64,000 nucleotides of DNA from NCBI GenBank assembly GCA_965229445.1, contig OZ245876.1, positions 2,666,001-2,730,000 on the forward strand. Reading direction: 5' to 3'. This DNA comes from Owenweeksia sp965229445 (lineage in GTDB: Bacteria > Bacteroidota > Bacteroidia > Flavobacteriales > Schleiferiaceae). The first letter of the stretch is position 1, and each line of letters starts with the position of its first letter. Below the pieces are notes generated by a model. The model was given only the letters and a program-made list of their open reading frames with translations, did no database searches and was not told the DNA's origin. Below are positions 33,565 through 42,698 of this stretch, in pieces. The position numbers and the translations under genes were made by a program.

Positions 33565-34905
33565 ATGGAAAATCAATTGCTCGCTATATCTCCGGTTGAC
33601 GGCCGGTATCACCAGGTAACCGCCCGACTGCAATCCTACTTTTCTGAATTTGCTCTCATTCAGTATCGGGTTAGAGTGGAAGTGGAATATTACATCGCGC
33701 TATGTGAATTACCTATACCACAGCTCAAAGGCTTTGACAGAAGCAAATTCATTGAGCTACGCGATCTTTACCTGGATTTTGATATCAAAGATGCCATCAG
33801 AATCAAAGAAATAGAAAAGGTGACCAACCACGATGTTAAAGCGGTTGAATATTTTATCAAAGAGGCATTGGATGATCTGGGCCTAAGCAAATTCAGAGAA
33901 TTTGTGCATTTCGGTTTAACTTCTCAGGATATCAATAATACGGCGGTACCCTTATCTCTGAAGGAGTATATGGAATCTGAATACACTCCTCTTATTGGTG
34001 AATTAGTGGTAAGTCTCACCCAACTGGCAGAAGAATGGGAAAACGTACCCATGTTAGCCAGAACTCATGGTCAACCTGCATCACCAACCCGTCTTGGCAA
34101 GGAAATAATGGTATTTGTGGAACGCATAGACCAACAGCTGAGGCAGTTGCGTCATATTCCCTATTCTGCCAAATTTGGAGGAGCTACCGGTAACTTCAAT
34201 GCTCACACGGTGGCCTACTCTGATGTTGACTGGCGTGAATTTGCGCAGGATTTTGTGAACGGTAACCTTGGACTGGATCAGAGTTGGCCAACCACGCAAA
34301 TTGAACATTATGATAACCTGGCCGCGCTGGGTGATTGCATTAAGCGAATTAATAATATCATACTGGATCTAAACCGCGATATGTGGACCTACATCTCTAT
34401 GGAGTATTTTAAGCAAAGGATTCGCGAAGGAGAAGTTGGTTCTTCGGCCATGCCGCACAAAGTAAACCCCATAGATTTTGAAAACAGCGAAGGCAATTTG
34501 GGAATTGCCAATGCTACTCTGGAGCATCTATCTGCTAAACTTCCCGTATCGAGATTACAGCGAGATTTAACGGACAGTACAGTACTTAGAAATATAGGCG
34601 TACCCCTGGCCCACACTACCATTGCCATTCAATCCACCATGAAAGGACTGAGTAAATTATTGCTTAACGAAACGAAAATCCATAATGATCTTGAGCAAAA
34701 CTGGGCAGTAGTGGCTGAGGGAATACAGAATATTCTGAGAAGGGAAGGCTATCCCAATCCCTATGAAGCCCTCAAAGGTCTTACTCGTACCAATGAAGCA
34801 ATTGACTCAGAATCGATTAGCAATTTTATTGATCAGCTGGATGTTACAGATGAAGTTAAGTCTGAGCTGAAAGCCATCAACCCGCAGAATTATACCGGAA
34901 TATAG
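33565..34905 (+). CDS. purB: Adenylosuccinate lyase
   Basis: PurB cleaves fumarate from SAICAR and from adenylosuccinate in purine synthesis. The 446-residue protein has the superfamily regions: LTSQDINNTA near 118, ARTHGQPASPTRLGKE near 164 with the general catalytic His, and the signature GSSAMPHKVNPIDFENSEGN near 292 with the flexible catalytic Ser loop. It continues LQRDLTDSTVLRNIGV, typical of the E. coli-type enzyme. The start at 33565 follows a promoter-like box. It is unlinked to purL here, with its own promoter. Confidence 0.97.
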   Translation: MENQLLAISPVDGRYHQVTARLQSYFSEFALIQYRVRVEVEYYIALCELPIPQLKGFDRSKFIELRDLYLDFDIKDAIRIKEIEKVTNHDVKAVEYFIKEALDDLGLSKFREFVHFGLTSQDINNTAVPLSLKEYMESEYTPLIGELVVSLTQLAEEWENVPMLARTHGQPASPTRLGKEIMVFVERIDQQLRQLRHIPYSAKFGGATGNFNAHTVAYSDVDWREFAQDFVNGNLGLDQSWPTTQIEHYDNLAALGDCIKRINNIILDLNRDMWTYISMEYFKQRIREGEVGSSAMPHKVNPIDFENSEGNLGIANATLEHLSAKLPVSRLQRDLTDSTVLRNIGVPLAHTTIAIQSTMKGLSKLLLNETKIHNDLEQNWAVVAEGIQNILRREGYPNPYEALKGLTRTNEAIDSESISNFIDQLDVTDEVKSELKAINPQNYTGI

Positions 34906-34954
34906 AATTATGATCCCCTAATCGGCACTAGCCATACAGATGCTGGATTTGAGC

Positions 34955-35060
34955 TTATGGGTTCCCTTCGACAAGCTCCCGCCAGAGGCGGGCAGGCAGG
35001 ACAAGTTATGGGTTATGGGTTATAGGTTATACGTTAAAAGGTTTATTGGGATAGGGTTTA
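34955..35060. repeat. Intergenic repeat block with GTTATGG heptamers
   Basis: The purB-Omp28 gap (34906-35201) has no gene. It contains a GC-rich inverted segment (CCCGCCAGAGGCGGG, about 34978-34992) and five heptamers in register (GTTATGG, GTTATGG, GTTATAG, GTTATAC, GTTAAAA; 35005-35039). After these comes a doubled 14-mer, GGTTTATTGGGATA then GGGTTTATTGGGAT. It looks like a decayed dispersed repeat. Confidence 0.65.
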
Positions 35061-35201
35061 TTGGGATTTCCATGTAGAACGTGGCAGGCGCAAGTGAAAT
35101 TTGGTTGATTGGGACAGTATAAACTTTACAAGCCAACAACAGAATATGCGACCAAACTTAAATCCCGCTCAGCCTCCTACTTTACCCTAAGACTATAGCG
35201 T

Positions 35202-36323
35202 TTACTCCTGAATTAAGAGTTTAGTGCTGCTTTTGTGACCATTAACATTAGTTTGGAGCATATAACTTCCTGCGGCCAATCCCTGAAGATCAATAGTTTC
35301 TGTACGTTCCAGAGTAGAAATGTAGCTCCTCGAAAATGATCTGACCAAACGTCCACTCAGATCAAAAATCTCTACTTCCAAGGTGGAGTTTTCATCTGGA
35401 GTTAGGTGAATATTAACCACGTTTTGGGCGGGGTTAGGATATACTTTCAATTCAATATCAGTAGAATACTCATCACTACTCAAATTACCGACCAACATTT
35501 CAGTCTCACAACCTGTTATGATTTCATAGCTAGGGGTTTCCAGCAAGTAGGCCACTACGTCCATGTCATGCGGAACCGTAGCGATACCTCCAATATCCGC
35601 AGGCACATCATACACAAAACTCATAGTGGCCAAAGACCCGGCAGAAAAATCTACATTATCGCCATAACGAGAAGTGGAGAGCAAATCCCTCAACATATGT
35701 GAGTGATTGTAATTACCATTGGGTAGTACTTGTGAAGGGTTTGAGCTTTTTCCCGTTTGAGGGCCTTCTACATTATTTTGCAGCAAGGCCACCACTAGAG
35801 ACAAACCACCACCAGATGGTATACTGCCAGTCAGATACATCTCAACATCAACATGAATCTTATCCGTATTAATATCGTAGGTGGCATCCATGGCAATATT
35901 GACATAGGAAGCTTCTCCCAAAACAATATTACCGGCGCTAGCCCACTGCCCTCTAGACATGGCCGTACCCCCACCTTGGGTATACTGTGCAAAATGTCTC
36001 CGGTTAATGGTGCCTGCGGGGTAGCCTACAATACCCGCTGAACCAGCGATGAGGGTACCGTGTATGGTTCTGAAATCAGGATCGTTACCATTAGGTGATG
36101 CATAACCTCCAGCATGGATATTTACCAGGATCACATCGTCGGGATTTGCGGCTTTAAACTGATTCGCCAGCCGATGTCCATCCGGACAAAAAGTGCAGTA
36201 AATACCGGTGAATTCTTCTAAGACTACATTCTTATTTTCAGGTACCTGACTGACGGGAAGCTGGGCTAAAAGATTGCTCACCCAAAAGAGTGCAATGGCC
36301 ATGGAAGCGTATCTATATCTCAT
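35202..36323 (-). CDS. Omp28-related secreted protein with T9SS sorting domain
   Basis: A 373-residue secreted protein. After a signal peptide (RYRYASMAIALFWVSNLLAQ) comes a thioredoxin-like region typical of Omp28-family proteins: VVLEEFTGIYCTFCPDGHRLANQF with a CxxC motif, DVILVNIHAGGY, and GSAGIVGYPAGTINRRHF. A middle beta-rich domain follows, then a T9SS type A sorting domain (LKVYPNPAQNVVNIHLTPDEN, IFDLSGRLVRSF, LAAGSYMLQTNV). The ATG at 36323 starts the signal peptide. Omp28-like proteins are surface proteins of uncertain role; a redox or folding role for the CTFC motif is inference. Confidence 0.9.
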   Translation of the reverse strand: MRYRYASMAIALFWVSNLLAQLPVSQVPENKNVVLEEFTGIYCTFCPDGHRLANQFKAANPDDVILVNIHAGGYASPNGNDPDFRTIHGTLIAGSAGIVGYPAGTINRRHFAQYTQGGGTAMSRGQWASAGNIVLGEASYVNIAMDATYDINTDKIHVDVEMYLTGSIPSGGGLSLVVALLQNNVEGPQTGKSSNPSQVLPNGNYNHSHMLRDLLSTSRYGDNVDFSAGSLATMSFVYDVPADIGGIATVPHDMDVVAYLLETPSYEIITGCETEMLVGNLSSDEYSTDIELKVYPNPAQNVVNIHLTPDENSTLEVEIFDLSGRLVRSFSRSYISTLERTETIDLQGLAAGSYMLQTNVNGHKSSTKLLIQE

Positions 36324-36454
36324 ATCATAGGGGGTTTTAATCTGAATCTGCAATATACCGAGAATTTAATGGCCATTTATGCTTGAATTCTTATTGCCTT
36401 GTTTGTGCCAAGCCAAACCGTCATTGCTTCATCATTTTTTCTAGCAGCTTCGGC

Positions 36455-36859
36455 TTATACGCTCCTAAAGGGTTCCAGCATCATCCTCAGTTGACCAAGC
36501 AAGCCGATCCCTAGAACAATCAGGCTAATCCAAAGGTCACGCGCCTCCGCCTCACTCCTGCTCAAACCTAAAATACCCATACCCATGGTAGTGATAATAA
36601 GAAAGGTGAACGAAAGCATCCAGAGTTTCAGAAAGGTGGGGTTCTTCTTCATTTTCAAGACCCATTTACCATGGGGGGAAATCTCGGCTAATGACCCAAA
36701 ACTAAGAGCCAGACCAATCCAAAGCAAACCATGGCTCACAGAATCGAGTGTCGAAATGTTACTGATCCATATTGGTGAGATAAAACTAAACACGGCCATG
36801 ATGAACATGGGAAACTGAAGAAAACTGAGATAATGAAAAAACCGGATAAACTTCAACAT
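36455..36859 (-). CDS. Small four-helix membrane protein
   Basis: A 134-residue integral membrane protein with about four hydrophobic segments (FFHYLSFLQFPMFIMAVFSFI, HGLLWIGLALSFGSLA, LKLWMLSFTFLIITTMGMGILG, DLWISLIVLGIGLLGQLRMM). A short loop is basic (HGKWVLKMKKNPTF). No family is recognised and the function is unknown. The ATG at 36859 is preferred over one nine codons upstream because it gives a compact N-terminus ahead of the first helix. It is divergent from the DUF6265/YCII gene. Confidence 0.75.
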   Translation of the reverse strand: MLKFIRFFHYLSFLQFPMFIMAVFSFISPIWISNISTLDSVSHGLLWIGLALSFGSLAEISPHGKWVLKMKKNPTFLKLWMLSFTFLIITTMGMGILGLSRSEAEARDLWISLIVLGIGLLGQLRMMLEPFRSV

Positions 36860-36985
36860 GACAGCAATATAGTTCAGCCGTGGCAACTATCCGGTATTAA
36901 AATTTAAGAGCATGCATCATTCCCTTTGAGCACTAAAATCGAAGCTTCGCCATTAATTTCCTCCACAGCAATCAGAGGAACTTGT

Positions 36986-36993
36986 TAGATTTG
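36986..36993 (+). promoter_or_regulatory. -7 box for the DUF6265/YCII gene
   Basis: TAGATTTG matches TAnnTTTG, 23 bases before the ATG at 37017. Confidence 0.5.
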
Positions 36994-37016
36994 AACCTTA
37001 CAAACATTGATCTATA

Positions 37017-37892
37017 ATGCGAGAATTAAGCAAGAACCTTTTATTCATATTTCTTTTTGCTACTTCCAGCTTGCCGAGCCTGAAGGCACAAAGTGATTTG
37101 TCCATGAAGCTAAGCGGTACATGGAAGGTAGAGGGAAAGGAGACTTTTGAAAGCTGGCAGGTTCTTTCTGAAGGATCGCTTAAAGGAATTTCCTATCGTC
37201 AAGGTGATGTGGGAGTAGATGTGATGGAGTATTTGGAACTCTCCTTTCATAAAGGATCCTGGACCTACAAAGCTCAGGTAATCGATCAAAATGAGGGAGA
37301 TGTGGTTCACTTCAAGCAAATCTCCGTGGATTCCGGTTGGTGTTTTGAAAATAAAAAGCACGATTTCCCTCAACGCATTTGTTACTACTTTCTATCCGAT
37401 GCTAAACTGTTTATCAAGCTGGAAGGCAGTAATCGTGAAGCAATAATGATCAACCTGACAAAAGTTAAGCGTGCAGAACACACTACCACATCAGGAAGCA
37501 ACCCAAATTATGATGAGGCCTTAGCCAAACAACTGGGAGCAGATGATTATGGCATGAAACCCTATATGCTGGTCATGCTAAAGTCGGGTGAAAATGATAC
37601 GATAAGTTCGGAAGCCCGTCAGGAGTTGTTTCGCGGCCATATGGACAATATTGGTAGATTGGTTGAAGAGGGTGAGCTAATAGTTGCCGGACCATTAGGG
37701 CCCAATCAGTGGGGTTACCGGGGTATATTTATTCTGGATGTTGCAGATCTGGCTGAGGCAGAGATTATTCTACAATCTGATCCCGCCATTTCTGCAGGTT
37801 TATTGGCCACCGACCTTTTCCCCTGGTATGGTTCAGCAGCACTGCCCGAATATCTGCCGGCGTCGGATAAAGTTTGGCGAAAACAACCGTGA
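37017..37892 (+). CDS. Secreted DUF6265-like / YCII-like two-domain protein
   Basis: A 291-residue protein with a signal peptide (NLLFIFLFATSSLPSLKAQ). Residues 28-150 resemble the DUF6265 group (LSGTWKVEGKETFESWQVLSEGSLKGISY, ENKKHDFPQRICYYFLSDAKLFIKLEG). Residues 180-285 resemble a YCII dimeric alpha-beta domain (YMLVMLKSGENDTIS, GHMDNIGRLVEEGELIVAGPLGPNQWGYRGIFILDVADLAEAEIILQSDPAISAGLLATDLFPWYGSAAL). YCII proteins are normally cytosolic; its fusion to a secreted domain is unusual. Function unknown. Domain names are by resemblance. Confidence 0.8.
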   Translation: MRELSKNLLFIFLFATSSLPSLKAQSDLSMKLSGTWKVEGKETFESWQVLSEGSLKGISYRQGDVGVDVMEYLELSFHKGSWTYKAQVIDQNEGDVVHFKQISVDSGWCFENKKHDFPQRICYYFLSDAKLFIKLEGSNREAIMINLTKVKRAEHTTTSGSNPNYDEALAKQLGADDYGMKPYMLVMLKSGENDTISSEARQELFRGHMDNIGRLVEEGELIVAGPLGPNQWGYRGIFILDVADLAEAEIILQSDPAISAGLLATDLFPWYGSAALPEYLPASDKVWRKQP

Positions 37893-38042
37893 ACAGTTTG
37901 AAGCCAAATTACTGGACGTGTTAAAATAAAGCACTTCACGCTGTGCGCGGCGTCTGGTCGTCTGAGCATTTCTATGGCCAGAGATTCTTAAAATCCAACC
38001 AGCCTTATAATGCGTAGGTATTTCAATTAAATATTGAATACC

Positions 38043-38504
38043 ATGAAGATTATTAGTCAAAGTCTTGTGCTCGTGTTAAGCATAAGCCTGTTCAGCTCAT
38101 GTAACGCACAAGTTGATGAAGAACGCATGTCTGATCAACAGATACAGAATACTGAAGTAACCAGTACCTGTAATTTCGAAACCGAAGCTCCTTTTAGCGG
38201 AGAGTATTGGAATCATACAGAAACAGGCAGTTATTTATGCAGCAATTGTGGCCACCTGCTCTTTACCAGTGAGGCAAAGTTTGAGAGTGGTACCGGTTGG
38301 CCCAGTTTTGATCAACCAGCCGTGAGAGATGGAATCTCCACGCGTCTTGACACCTCCAACAACATGACTAGAACTGAGGTGATATGTTCCAATTGTGAGG
38401 CCCACCTTGGTCACCTTTTTGGCGATGGACCAACCAATACCGGAAAACGCTACTGCGTAAATTCCTATGCACTTGAATTTGAGAGCATTGATCAAGAAAA
38501 ATAA
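38043..38504 (+). CDS. msrB: MsrB-type peptide methionine-(R)-sulfoxide reductase lipoprotein
   Basis: MsrB reduces methionine-R-sulfoxide in oxidised proteins. The 153-residue protein has a lipoprotein signal (IISQSLVLVLSISLFSSCNA, Cys22 or so lipidated), so it acts outside the cytosol. The MsrB domain shows EAPFSGEYWNHTETGSYLCSNCG and TEVICSNCEAHLGHLF, the two structural zinc CxxC pairs, SGTGWPSFDQP, and GKRYCVNSYALEF with the catalytic cysteine. It is complete and of normal length. The ATG at 38043 gives the signal. Substrates would be periplasmic or surface proteins. Confidence 0.93.
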   Translation: MKIISQSLVLVLSISLFSSCNAQVDEERMSDQQIQNTEVTSTCNFETEAPFSGEYWNHTETGSYLCSNCGHLLFTSEAKFESGTGWPSFDQPAVRDGISTRLDTSNNMTRTEVICSNCEAHLGHLFGDGPTNTGKRYCVNSYALEFESIDQEK

Positions 38505-38578
38505 TAAACATACCGCTTTGAGAAATCCAAAAAAGAATTTTCAACGTAGGTATGGCATAACATCAAAAATTATATAAG

Positions 38579-39148
38579 ATGAAATCAATTGTAAAAGCAA
38601 TAAGCACATTAGCTCTAACCGTAGCATTTACCGGAATTATCGGAGCCCAGAAAATGGATAATACCGTGGAAGTAGGTGGTGAAGCGATGTATCCTAAGAA
38701 AAACATTGTGGAAAATGCAGTAAATAGTGAAGCCCATACTACCCTGGTAGCAGCTGTAAAAGCAGCTGGTCTGGTGGAGACTTTACAAGGAAAAGGACCA
38801 TTTACCGTATTTGCCCCCACCAACGACGCCTTTGAAAATTTACCTGCCGGTACGGTTGAGACCTTGCTTAAAAAGGAAAACAAAGGACAGCTAACTACGG
38901 TACTGACTTACCATGTCATTGCCGGAAAATATACCGCCAGCAGTCTTATGGAGGCCATAAAAAAAGGCAAAGGAAAGGCGCAGCTAGAAACAGTAAGCGG
39001 TGGAACCCTAAGCTTCAAAATGAATGGTGCTAAGAACATTCAGGTAATTGATGAAAACGGAAACGCGGCTAATATCAGCATCTACGATGTGATCCAAAGC
39101 AATGGTGTCATTCAGGTAGTTGACGCTGTATTACTGCCAAAAATGTAA
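38579..39148 (+). CDS. Fasciclin (FAS1) domain secreted protein
   Basis: A 189-residue protein with a signal peptide (AISTLALTVAFTGIIGAQ) and one FAS1 domain (about 45-187). The conserved boxes are HTTLVAAVKAAGLVETLQGKGPFTVFAPTNDAFENLPAGTVETLL, TVLTYHVIAGKYTAS and DVIQSNGVIQVVDAVLLPK. FAS1 domains mediate cell or surface adhesion and polymer binding; in Bacteroidota many such single-domain secreted proteins are unassigned. A terminator follows directly. Confidence 0.93.
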   Translation: MKSIVKAISTLALTVAFTGIIGAQKMDNTVEVGGEAMYPKKNIVENAVNSEAHTTLVAAVKAAGLVETLQGKGPFTVFAPTNDAFENLPAGTVETLLKKENKGQLTTVLTYHVIAGKYTASSLMEAIKKGKGKAQLETVSGGTLSFKMNGAKNIQVIDENGNAANISIYDVIQSNGVIQVVDAVLLPKM

Positions 39149-39168
39149 TACCAGATTCTCTTTTCTAA

Positions 39169-39200
39169 AAAAAAGGATACCTCGCCGGGTATCCTTTTTT
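39169..39200 (+). terminator. Intrinsic terminator after the fasciclin gene
   Basis: A run of A plus GGATACC (39175-39181) pairs with GGTATCC (39188-39194) and TTTTTT. It is symmetric enough to work in both directions. Confidence 0.85.
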
Positions 39201-39201
39201 G

Positions 39202-39614
39202 TTTATGCCAACATCTAAATCATCCAGTAACATAAAAATACCAACCCGCGGCATAGAAGCAACGAAGGATTATTCGCTAATGTTCCGGCTAGTATCACTT
39301 GGTGTAGTAAGCAGAACCTTGAGAGGAAAGCCTCGTATTAAAAAGTGGCATCCCGCTATCCTTCGAGAATCCCTTTAGGAAGTTATTGGTAGCCTAGGAG
39401 CCTCTTAGCCTCCCCCCCATTTGCTGCCTTGGTCAAATCTTGACTAGCCTTCGCATTGCTCCTTCCAGACTACCGATTACCATCTTTTAAGGATTGACCA
39501 TATGCCGTTAACCTATGCTCAATCGGCTTTCATCCGATAGTCATTTTTTGATAGCCCGCCTATTTAGTATTTTCGCGCATCACAACTATTAAGCCTCAGA
39601 AAAACCAACATCCT
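39202..39614. other. Gene-poor interval upstream of aconitase
   Basis: About 410 bases with no convincing gene. A 57-codon frame (39206-39379) begins right after the terminator but has no family likeness or ribosome-binding site. The last 70 bases carry the aconitase promoter. I see no repeat or clear RNA structure. Confidence 0.5.
39548..39575 (+). promoter_or_regulatory. Probable aconitase promoter
   Basis: TTG (39548-39550), a 17-base spacer and TATTTTCG (39568-39575), one mismatch from TAnnTTTG. The ATG is at 39615. Confidence 0.45.
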
Positions 39615-41882
39615 ATGATATTCGATTTAGATCTGATCAAAGAAGTTTACGCAAAGTTCCCTGAAAGAGTGGCCGCGGCTCGCAAGGCCACTGGAAAGGC
39701 GTTAACGCTCTCTGAAAAGATTCTCTACGCCCACTTGTGGGAAGGACAAGCTAGCAAGGCTTACGAAAGAGGTAAATCTTATGTAGATTTTGCACCGGAT
39801 CGCGTAGCTATGCAGGATGCAACTGCCCAAATGGCCTTATTGCAGTTTATGCAAAGTGGGCGAACCAGGGCCGCTGTACCATCCACTGTGCATTGTGATC
39901 ACCTCATACAAGCAGAACTTGGAGCACAAAAAGATTTGCAAAATGCCATGAACAAAAGTTCAGAAGTATTCGATTTTCTTCAATCGGTTTCGAATAAGTA
40001 TGGCATAGGATTCTGGGAGCCCGGAGCAGGTATTATACATCAGGTAGTGCTTGAGAATTATGCCTTTCCTGGAGGAATGATGATAGGTACAGATTCCCAT
40101 ACGGTAAATGCCGGAGGCTTGGGAATGGTAGCCATTGGCGTTGGTGGGGCTGATGCGGTTGATGTTATGGCCGGTATGCCCTGGGAGCTTAAGTTTCCCA
40201 AACTAATCGGTGTGAAGCTTACCGGTAAGCTCAGTGGCTGGACCGCTTCCAAAGACATAATCTTAAAAGTTGCCGGTATCCTAACCGTGAAGGGAGGAAC
40301 CGGAGCCATAGTAGAATATTTTGGCCCCGGAGCACAATCATTAAGCTGCACAGGGAAAGGGACAATTTGCAATATGGGTGCGGAAATTGGAGCAACCACC
40401 TCCACCTTTGGGTACGATCCAAAGATGGCAGAATACCTTCGCGGTACCGGACGAGCAGAAATTGCGGAACTTGCTGATGGTATTGCAGAACACCTCACGG
40501 GTGATGCTGAAGTGTATGCCCATCCTGAACAATATTTTGACCAGGTGATTGAAATTAATCTGGATGAACTTGAACCCCATATCAATGGTCCGTTTACGCC
40601 AGATCGCGCCACCCCTATTTCTGAGTTCGCGCAGGCAGTTAAAGAAAATGGCTGGCCCCAAAAGCTTGAGGTGGGACTGATAGGGTCTTGCACCAATTCA
40701 TCATATGAAGATCTTACCAGAGCCGCTTCCATTGCCCAACAAGCGGTAGATAAGAATCTCAAGGCTAAATCAGAGTTTACCGTTACTCCAGGATCTGAAC
40801 AGGTCAGATATACAGCGGAACGAGATGGTCTGTTAGACAAATTTGACGCTATGGGCGGTGTGGTATTGGCCAATGCCTGTGGACCATGCATCGGACAGTG
40901 GGCTCGTCACACGGATGACCCCAATCGCAAGAACTCGATTATCACCTCCTTCAACCGAAATTTTGCCAAGAGAAATGATGGCAACCCGAATACACACTCC
41001 TTCGTTGCCAGTCCGGAATTGGTAACCGCCATGGCGATTGCCGGTGATCTGGCATTTAATCCCATGACGGATAAACTTGCTAATGAAGCTGGCGAGATGG
41101 TAAAACTGGAGGAACCGATGGGAATTGAAATGCCTCCAGCCGGTTTTGCTGTTGAGGATGCTGGCTATCATAAACCTGCGGCGGATGGTAGCGGAGTAGA
41201 TGTCATTGTGGCGAACGGATCTGAAAGATTGCAACTTCTGGATCCATTTGAGCCCTGGGATGGCAATAACTTCACCGATATGCGCCTCATTATCAAGGCC
41301 AAGGGCAAGTGTACTACGGATCACATTTCGATGGCTGGACCCTGGCTGCGCTTCCGTGGGCATCTGGATAATATCTCTAATAACACGCTTACCGGAGCGG
41401 TAAATGCCTTTAATGACAAGACCGATCATGTAAAAAATCAACTTACCGGTGAATATGGCTCGGTGCCTGCCACGCAAAGGCAATATAAGGCTCAGGGTAT
41501 CAAAACCGTGGTAGTGGGAGACCATAACTACGGTGAAGGTTCCAGTAGAGAACATGCTGCCATGCAGCCACGTCATTTAGGTATGACAGTAGTCTTAGTT
41601 AAATCCTTTGCCAGAATTCATGAGACCAATCTCAAGAAACAGGGTATGCTGGGATTAACTTTCGACATTGAATCTGATTACGACAAAGTACAGGAAGATG
41701 ATATCATCGAAACTTTGGATCTGGATCAGTTTGCTGAAGGAAAACCGATTCACCTGAAATTCACCCATGGGGATGGAAGCTCAGATGTCATCAAGTGCAA
41801 TCATACTTATAATGAAGGACAGATTGCCTGGTTCCGCGCTGGGAGTGCGCTTAATCTTATTAAGCAACAGAATAAAGCCTAA
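39615..41882 (+). CDS. acn: Aconitate hydratase (mitochondrial-type)
   Basis: Aconitase isomerises citrate to isocitrate in the TCA cycle using a [4Fe-4S] cluster. The 755-residue cytosolic enzyme has cluster ligands Cys359 (GLIGSCTNSSYED), Cys422 and Cys425 (NACGPCIGQWAR). It also has TDSHTVNAGGLGMVAIGVGGADAVDVMAG, and the C-terminal swivel domain has KGKCTTDHISMAGPW, GDHNYGEGSSREHAAMQPRHLG and KSFARIHETNLKKQG. It is the mitochondrial type usual in Bacteroidota. Monocistronic: promoter upstream, strong terminator right after. Confidence 0.97.
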   Translation: MIFDLDLIKEVYAKFPERVAAARKATGKALTLSEKILYAHLWEGQASKAYERGKSYVDFAPDRVAMQDATAQMALLQFMQSGRTRAAVPSTVHCDHLIQAELGAQKDLQNAMNKSSEVFDFLQSVSNKYGIGFWEPGAGIIHQVVLENYAFPGGMMIGTDSHTVNAGGLGMVAIGVGGADAVDVMAGMPWELKFPKLIGVKLTGKLSGWTASKDIILKVAGILTVKGGTGAIVEYFGPGAQSLSCTGKGTICNMGAEIGATTSTFGYDPKMAEYLRGTGRAEIAELADGIAEHLTGDAEVYAHPEQYFDQVIEINLDELEPHINGPFTPDRATPISEFAQAVKENGWPQKLEVGLIGSCTNSSYEDLTRAASIAQQAVDKNLKAKSEFTVTPGSEQVRYTAERDGLLDKFDAMGGVVLANACGPCIGQWARHTDDPNRKNSIITSFNRNFAKRNDGNPNTHSFVASPELVTAMAIAGDLAFNPMTDKLANEAGEMVKLEEPMGIEMPPAGFAVEDAGYHKPAADGSGVDVIVANGSERLQLLDPFEPWDGNNFTDMRLIIKAKGKCTTDHISMAGPWLRFRGHLDNISNNTLTGAVNAFNDKTDHVKNQLTGEYGSVPATQRQYKAQGIKTVVVGDHNYGEGSSREHAAMQPRHLGMTVVLVKSFARIHETNLKKQGMLGLTFDIESDYDKVQEDDIIETLDLDQFAEGKPIHLKFTHGDGSSDVIKCNHTYNEGQIAWFRAGSALNLIKQQNKA

Positions 41883-41909
41883 CGTAGGTATAGAAAAACC
41901 TTAATTTCA

Positions 41910-41936
41910 GTGGCCTCAATTGAGGCCACTTTTTTT
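41910..41936 (+). terminator. Strong intrinsic terminator after aconitase
   Basis: A perfect 20-base palindrome (GTGGCCTCAA / TTGAGGCCAC, 41910-41929) is followed by seven T. It ends exactly at the base before the ATG of the pentapeptide-repeat gene. Confidence 0.9.
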
Positions 41937-42509
41937 ATGTCTGAATATTTTAAAGGTGATCATTTTTTGGGAGTGGATTTCTCCACCAGGCCAATAAGTA
42001 AAGGTGAATATGAAGATTGTGTCTTCGAGAGCTGTAATCTCTCTGAACAACATCTTTCCAACTTTAACTTTTTGAATTGCAAGTTTATTGCTTGCGACTT
42101 CAGCAACACCCGCCTGGGAGGCACAGGGCTAAAGGATGTAGTTTTTGATAGCTGCAAAATGATGGGGGTCAACTTCACGGAGGCCAATCCTTTTCTAATA
42201 AAATTATCCTTTCATGACTGTGATCTTAGATTCACCAGTTTCTTCAATATGAATATCCCCAATACGCGCTTCACCAATTGCAAAATGGCGGAAGCGGATT
42301 TTACGGATGCTACGCTTAGCGGATCCGATTTTAGCGATGCGGATCTCCATCAAGCTCAATTTAAGAATAGCATTTTAGATCAAGCTGACTTTAGAAATGC
42401 ACACAACTTCCAAATCGATCCAGAAAAAAATCAATTGGCAAAAACCTTGTTTGCAAGGCGTAATCTAAGTGGATTATTACTGAACTATCCTATTGAAATT
42501 AAGGATTGA
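41937..42509 (+). CDS. Pentapeptide-repeat protein (Qnr/McbG-like)
   Basis: A 190-residue cytosolic right-handed beta-helix protein. Pentapeptide repeats A(D/N)LxX run through residues 15-165 (CVFESCNLSEQHLSNFNFLN, CDFSNTRLGGTGLKDVVFDS, ADFTDATLSGSDFSDADLHQ, AQFKNSILDQADFRNA), and the C-terminal IDPEKNQLAKTLFARRNLSGLLLNY is like Qnr/McbG family ends. Those proteins protect DNA gyrase and topoisomerase IV by DNA mimicry; whether this one does is unknown. The ATG at 41937 directly abuts the aconitase terminator's T run and there is no visible ribosome-binding site, so expression is puzzling. A GTG at 41910 lies inside the palindrome and is unlikely. Confidence 0.87.
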   Translation: MSEYFKGDHFLGVDFSTRPISKGEYEDCVFESCNLSEQHLSNFNFLNCKFIACDFSNTRLGGTGLKDVVFDSCKMMGVNFTEANPFLIKLSFHDCDLRFTSFFNMNIPNTRFTNCKMAEADFTDATLSGSDFSDADLHQAQFKNSILDQADFRNAHNFQIDPEKNQLAKTLFARRNLSGLLLNYPIEIKD

Positions 42510-42670
42510 AGCGGTTGTGTCTGCCTGAAAGGAAGACTTTATTCATTGAAAAAATCTCACTACTTATCAAGTCAAAGCTCCATCTCAACAAATGAAAACA
42601 ACTTTAGAACGTACCTATTATTAACTTAGCATAAAAGCATTGCCATTCTAAGGATCGAGCTACCACCGGG

Positions 42671-42678
42671 TATTTTTG
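42671..42678 (+). promoter_or_regulatory. -7 box for the orphan kinase gene
   Basis: TATTTTTG matches TAnnTTTG, 20 bases before the ATG at 42699. It disfavours an upstream TTG start at 42681. Confidence 0.5.
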
Positions 42679-42698
42679 GATTGGACCTGATTGACGCC

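Noticed and set aside
39206..39379. A 57-codon plus-strand frame after the fasciclin terminator
   Set aside because: No ribosome-binding site, promoter or recognisable sequence; the length is expected by chance.
40058..41576. Two long minus-strand open frames inside the aconitase gene
   Set aside because: They are opposite a gene with intact catalytic residues and read as low-complexity shadows of its codon bias.
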